64,000 bases of DNA, from the NCBI GenBank assembly GCA_022495005.1, contig JAGYXB010000508.1:310001-374000 (forward strand). The letters run 5' to 3'. The notes under the pieces were generated by a model. The model was not told the origin of the DNA. It saw only the letters and a program-made list of their open reading frames with translations, and did no database searches. Within the stretch, counting starts at the first letter, position 1; each line of letters begins with the position of its first letter. This stretch comes from Rhyacophila brunnea. Its lineage: Eukaryota; Arthropoda; Insecta; Trichoptera; Rhyacophilidae. Below are positions 60,111-64,000 of this stretch, piece after piece. The translations under genes and the position numbers were made by a program.

Positions 60111-60440
60111 CAATGATACTCAACCTTTTTTTTCTTCGGGCCAAATACATATATTTGTAAAGTAGCGCGGGCCGCATCACTACTGGTGTGATGAAAAAAA
60201 TCATCAAACCCCCCCTTTTTTACAAAACATTTTTGAGATTTTAAAAATTATACGTGTTTTTTTAATTAATCGTGTGCAATAGCAACACTCTTATACCAGA
60301 TCTGATGTGGACCATAATGACAATCCTCTTCGGGTGTCGAAAAAGTCGAAACGAATCTCAAGATATACGAAATTCCTGGTAATAAATGTGTTTCGGACCG
60401 CACATAAAAGCTTAACGGGCCGCAGGTTGAATATCGCTGA
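60111..60440. mobile_element. hAT-like MITE, 330 bp
   Basis: CAATGATACTCAACCTTTTT at the left faces, as reverse complement, CAGCGATATTCAACCTGCGG at the right. GCGGGCCGCA and ACGGGCCGCAGG occur near the ends. Flanking octamers AATCAGAT and AACTAGAT agree at six of eight positions, a worn duplication. Confidence 0.75.
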
Positions 60441-60497
60441 ACTAGATGATGGTTTTGTTAAGTGTATTAAATGCCTGCCAACTAAAAAAAAATATAC

Positions 60498-60722
60498 GTG
60501 CGTTTTGGCCGAGTACGTTACGCGTCGGCTTATAATGTTGTGGGTCCCTAGTTCGAATCCTGGGTCTGGCTCAGTGGTCAGTGTATGTACCTAAAAGGTT
60601 GAGCAAGTGGCTGTCATCGATTTATCATAAAAATAAAAATCAAAATCAATTAACACTAACACCCACTCTGTGGATGTGGGTGTGATCTTATTAGAGTCGA
60701 TCGTGGTTAAAAAAAATACAAA
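60498..60722 (+). repeat. SINE family A, copy 4
   Basis: This copy has the best-preserved head: A-box region TTGGCCGAGTACGTTACGCG, an anticodon-loop-like CTTATAA, and B box AGTTCGAATCCTGGG. The shared body follows (AAAAGGTTGAGCAAGTGGCT, TGTCATCGATTTATCATAAA, TTAACACTAACACCCACTCT, GTGATCTTATTAGAGTCGAT), then a poly-A-like tail. Confidence 0.88.
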
Positions 60723-62233
60723 ATTTCAGTCGGTATGAGTGGAGAAGACTGGGAAAGACTGAAGTATGTCGTGTAATTGATGATAACTGATAACAATGCT
60801 ACAATGATGGTGGTGGTATGGTAATAATAAAGGTCCAACACGGGTGCTATTTTCTTTAATTTATAATTATTATTCACAACCCTTTAATTCACATTTATTA
60901 GATTAGTACGAACATTAAATTTATCCAGTCAAATCACAGACACAATTAAGATTATGTAGAGATAGCATGAAATCCTACGTGCTTATTGCAAAGAGTATAA
61001 AGCCGAACCCTTTATAAAGAAATACTATTGGAATATCACATTTGCATAATACCATTGGTATTTTTAAGGAAATTGGAAAGTAGATGACGGGTTATATATG
61101 CATGGCCGTCAGTTGGGATAAAGCGAAGTTTTCAGTTTGCCAAATCTTTATAAAGATTACAGTGTATTTTCAGCGATTCTATTGAAGCCGATATTTTAAA
61201 TACTGATTTGTGGAGTTAAGTTTTAGTTCCAGTTTAGTATGAGACTTATGTCGCATACGCACGCCAAACGCTCTATATAGTATTCCAAATACTAGTTAGT
61301 ACCTATTTTGATGGTATTTTGGAACAAGTTTTGATAACAAGTATTTTTTTATACTGGTAGTAAGTATACCTGTCTTAGTCTTCAATATCGACAAGTTTTC
61401 CCACCTCTAGTGTTGACAACGAAGAAATAAATATATACTGTACGTAATGATATTTGCCAATTTTTTTTACTATGATTGCTAATACTTAAATAGTAATGAT
61501 TAGTAAATCAATGATTCGTTATAAATTATTTTCACTATGATGCTAATCGATATTAAAAAAAATATCAGTAATACTCGAGAATAGTTAGTGATTTAAGTAC
61601 TTATTTGATAAAATTATGTTACTTTTGATTTGACATCAGGTTAAAAATACATGAGTGTTTCTTTCTAATGAAATATATTAATGTACCTACTAATAAAGTA
61701 AGCTAGCTTACTTGCTTTCCAGGAAAAGTGAATGAAATAATCTTGGGATTCAAAGTAAAATTGTGCAGTGCATTTATTTTTCTTTCGGCAAGATGAACAA
61801 GTGAGTGAACCGCTTAAAAGCCTAGCCACGGAAGCCGAGGAATTCCGCGCGAGATGTTATTTGAATTTTCCACTTCAAACTTTGACTATTTCCCAGATGG
61901 AATTTTCCTTCCAGCAGCAAGTGAAATAAGCACGTGCTCAGAGAGGAAAAAATGTTTGAATAAAATGAAATTTACATTGCGGTGAAACAGACATTTTTGT
62001 GCATTTTGCCTTCACTTCGTATGTACTGTGCCGCATCTATATTTTAGTTTTTCGAGAAAATATCTGGGATATTACATTGTAAATTTGTATATAAAACAAA
62101 TAATACCTCTTAAATATTTTAATAATATGGTTTCGAGTATTTTTATTAAAAATATTTTATATATTATAATCTCTCCTGGTTCAGTGATAGGTATTTCCTT
62201 CCGAGAGTAGTGTATATCAAATAGTATACAGTA
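60723..62233. other. AT-rich non-coding stretch
   Basis: No gene is supported. 61800-61950 is less AT-rich (CTAGCCACGGAAGCCGAGGA) and has no open frame. It may be a conserved non-coding or regulatory segment, but nothing here proves it. Confidence 0.35.
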
Positions 62234-62235
62234 TA

Positions 62236-62606
62236 GAAAAAGGGCGTAACCCACACAGAACAAATTTTACAGGAGAGGCAAAAAATGTTTTTTTGAATGA
62301 TTTTGGTTTAATATCAATAAAAAAAATAAGCACAGATATTGGGTGCATGATGATTGATGATTTGGTGTAATATCTTTTCGATCTACTAATAATTAAATAA
62401 GTTAATATAGAAAATCATTAAAATTGAGGGTAAATGCTTTTTTCCTTAAAATAAAACTTAATCAAAGCTGAAATAAGACCTGAATTTAGATAATAAATCG
62501 GCATTTGCGGCTTACTTCCCTTTGACATAACATGTATTTAGTTGTATACATTGTTGATATCTAATAAAAGCACTTTTCGAAAAATCGAGGGTTACGCCCT
62601 TTTTCC
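62236..62606. mobile_element. MITE with GAAAAAGGGCGTAACCC ends, 371 bp
   Basis: GAAAAAGGGCGTAACCC at the left faces GGGTTACGCCCTTTTTCC at the right, a 17-bp inverted repeat with one extra base. TA precedes and follows it (62234-62235, 62607-62608), which fits a Tc1/mariner-type TA duplication. A GAGGGTAAATGCTTTTTTCC segment at 62426 resembles a third, internal end. Confidence 0.75.
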
Positions 62607-62608
62607 TA

Positions 62609-64000
62609 AACACAGTCGATATGCTTCATAACTTTGCACTCTGGCTCTAGGATGAAAATCATGTAATATATGCAAAAAATATATTTTAAACATCATATTA
62701 TGTTATCTATTTATTTATTTATTACTTGTATTAATTACAAGTGAATATCATTTGATCTAATTTAAGGCGAGGTAATCAGGAAAATAGGCGTTAGGCGTAT
62801 CAGTGCAGTAAAAAGTGCAAAGTTATAAAACGTATACTATGAGTAACGTATTTTTGTCAGTATACCAACCTGTTTTCAAACTTCAACAATAAATTTATTA
62901 GTTGTATTATTATTTGTGTATTTATAATATACCTATATATTGATCTAATATTATTATTTTACAAAATATGTTGCCGTAGTGTAGATATGCCCACAAGATT
63001 GATCACAAAGCAATTTTTGTCGATAGCCGCCGTATTAGTAATTATTATACAATATATTTTTGTGGACTAAGTAAGATGAACATTTAATATTGAACAAAGA
63101 ACCCCAACAACAAAAACCTTGACCACTTTTAATATATAAAATATAATATACTTACATATGGATAACCAACGAGATAAAATCATATACCTAAATGCAGTAT
63201 TTCTAATTTAAATTGCCAGCATTTTTAAAATAAAAATCACATAAAATGACAGATGCTGGTGAAAACCCATTTACATGTGAAGTTTCCTCATTTATATACA
63301 GATAGCTACATATTATTATCTAATCTCGTACTGGTAAAAAACCATATCGCTGCAATGTTTGCGCATATAAATACTCGGTTATCTTAAAACCAAAGCCGAC
63401 TATATTCAGTCCGTGACACTGAATTTCGAATTACGATGGTAGTGTTGGTTATTGATTATATTAGAATGCAATGCGGTAAATTATACTCACCATTATAATG
63501 TTTGCTGAATTGAATGTTCGCATTTGTGTGATTTTAAAGACAATATAACTCATTTAGGTTAAAAAAATATATCAATTCATTTTATTTTTGATTGGTAGCT
63601 TGCCACAATATTATAATGCGAAGTTCAATCACAACAATAAATTAGATAAACCTGAGATGTACAAACTTATGCTTTAATGTATTAATTACATCCTTCACCC
63701 AGTTAAGTTCCATTATCAGTCTATAACAAGCACGAGGTCGCGGGATTCTCCTCCATCCGTAGATAATGTAGCAACGCTGCAGAGTTAGACAGGATCAGGC
63801 ACGACGTCAAAATCCATAACACATCATGTACCACAAGAACTTAGGGTATCGGTATGTGAATAGTCATTAGGAGTATATCACTAAGAACTGAATTCTAGTG
63901 TTTGTAACGCGGTCGTGCCAGTATACCTCAAGATTCGGCAGATACATCAATTATTCTAAAAAATAAAAAATCCACACCCTTGAGTATTTATCATTTGTAA
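62609..64000. other. AT-rich non-coding stretch
   Basis: No gene is supported. GATGGTAGTG..GGTTATTG (about 63435-63454) resembles 7370-7388, so some of this is repetitive. Confidence 0.4.

Noticed and set aside
1..64000. CRISPR arrays, bacterial operons or prophage
   Set aside because: No spaced direct repeats, ribosome binding sites or dense coding layout. The sequence is clearly of eukaryotic transposon-rich type.

Overview
This window looks like gene-poor, very AT-rich animal DNA from an insect. The best guess is a sternorrhynchan hemipteran such as an aphid. That guess rests on the overall composition, recurring TAGGTACCTA-like and AATATTATTATA-like words, a CCTAA (TTAGG-type) telomere-like tract, and the transposon families present. 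It is an inference, not a proven assignment. I could not recognise a single convincing host protein-coding gene, rRNA, intact tRNA or CRISPR array. Nearly everything interpretable is a transposable element or its remains.

Layout. 1-11 kb: plain AT-rich DNA with a remnant of an R1-like LINE 3' UTR, tRNA-derived SINE pieces, a tandem duplication and decayed RTE LINE tails. 11.3-14.4 kb: a nearly complete hAT transposon (2,854 bp, perfect 8-bp target duplication ATCGCGAA) carrying a ZMYM1-like transposase broken by one frameshift. It sits inside an older RTE LINE tail. 15-20 kb: a dense cluster of non-autonomous DNA transposons, including a MITE inside a MITE, a 1.7-kb element with unusual GCCCCCATAAGC ends, a fold-back holding a hAT dimerisation-domain fragment, and a 24-bp perfect palindrome. 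20-36 kb: more MITEs, a GTF2IRD2-like hAT remnant and SINEs. 36-38 kb: a PIF/Harbinger-like MITE and a ~205-bp-arm inverted duplication of a tRNA-like SINE unit. 42-45 kb: a 5'-truncated R1-clade retrotransposon (12-bp target duplication) inserted in a MITE that has its own perfect 8-bp duplication. 46-53 kb: an RTE reverse-transcriptase scrap, an 839-bp hAT-like element, an R1-like tail and a long two-copy repeat of unknown identity. 55 kb: a hairpin whose loop is made of CCTAA repeats. 56-64 kb: more MITEs, LINE tails and a SINE.

Together the elements form a layered record of insertion: old RTE tails (almost all on the minus strand) and MITEs were later entered by the hAT transposon, other MITEs and the R1-clade LINE. 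Several insertions keep perfect target duplications although the coding regions carry single-base frameshifts, mostly in homopolymer runs. That pattern may reflect assembly errors as well as decay. No viral or toxin gene was recognised.
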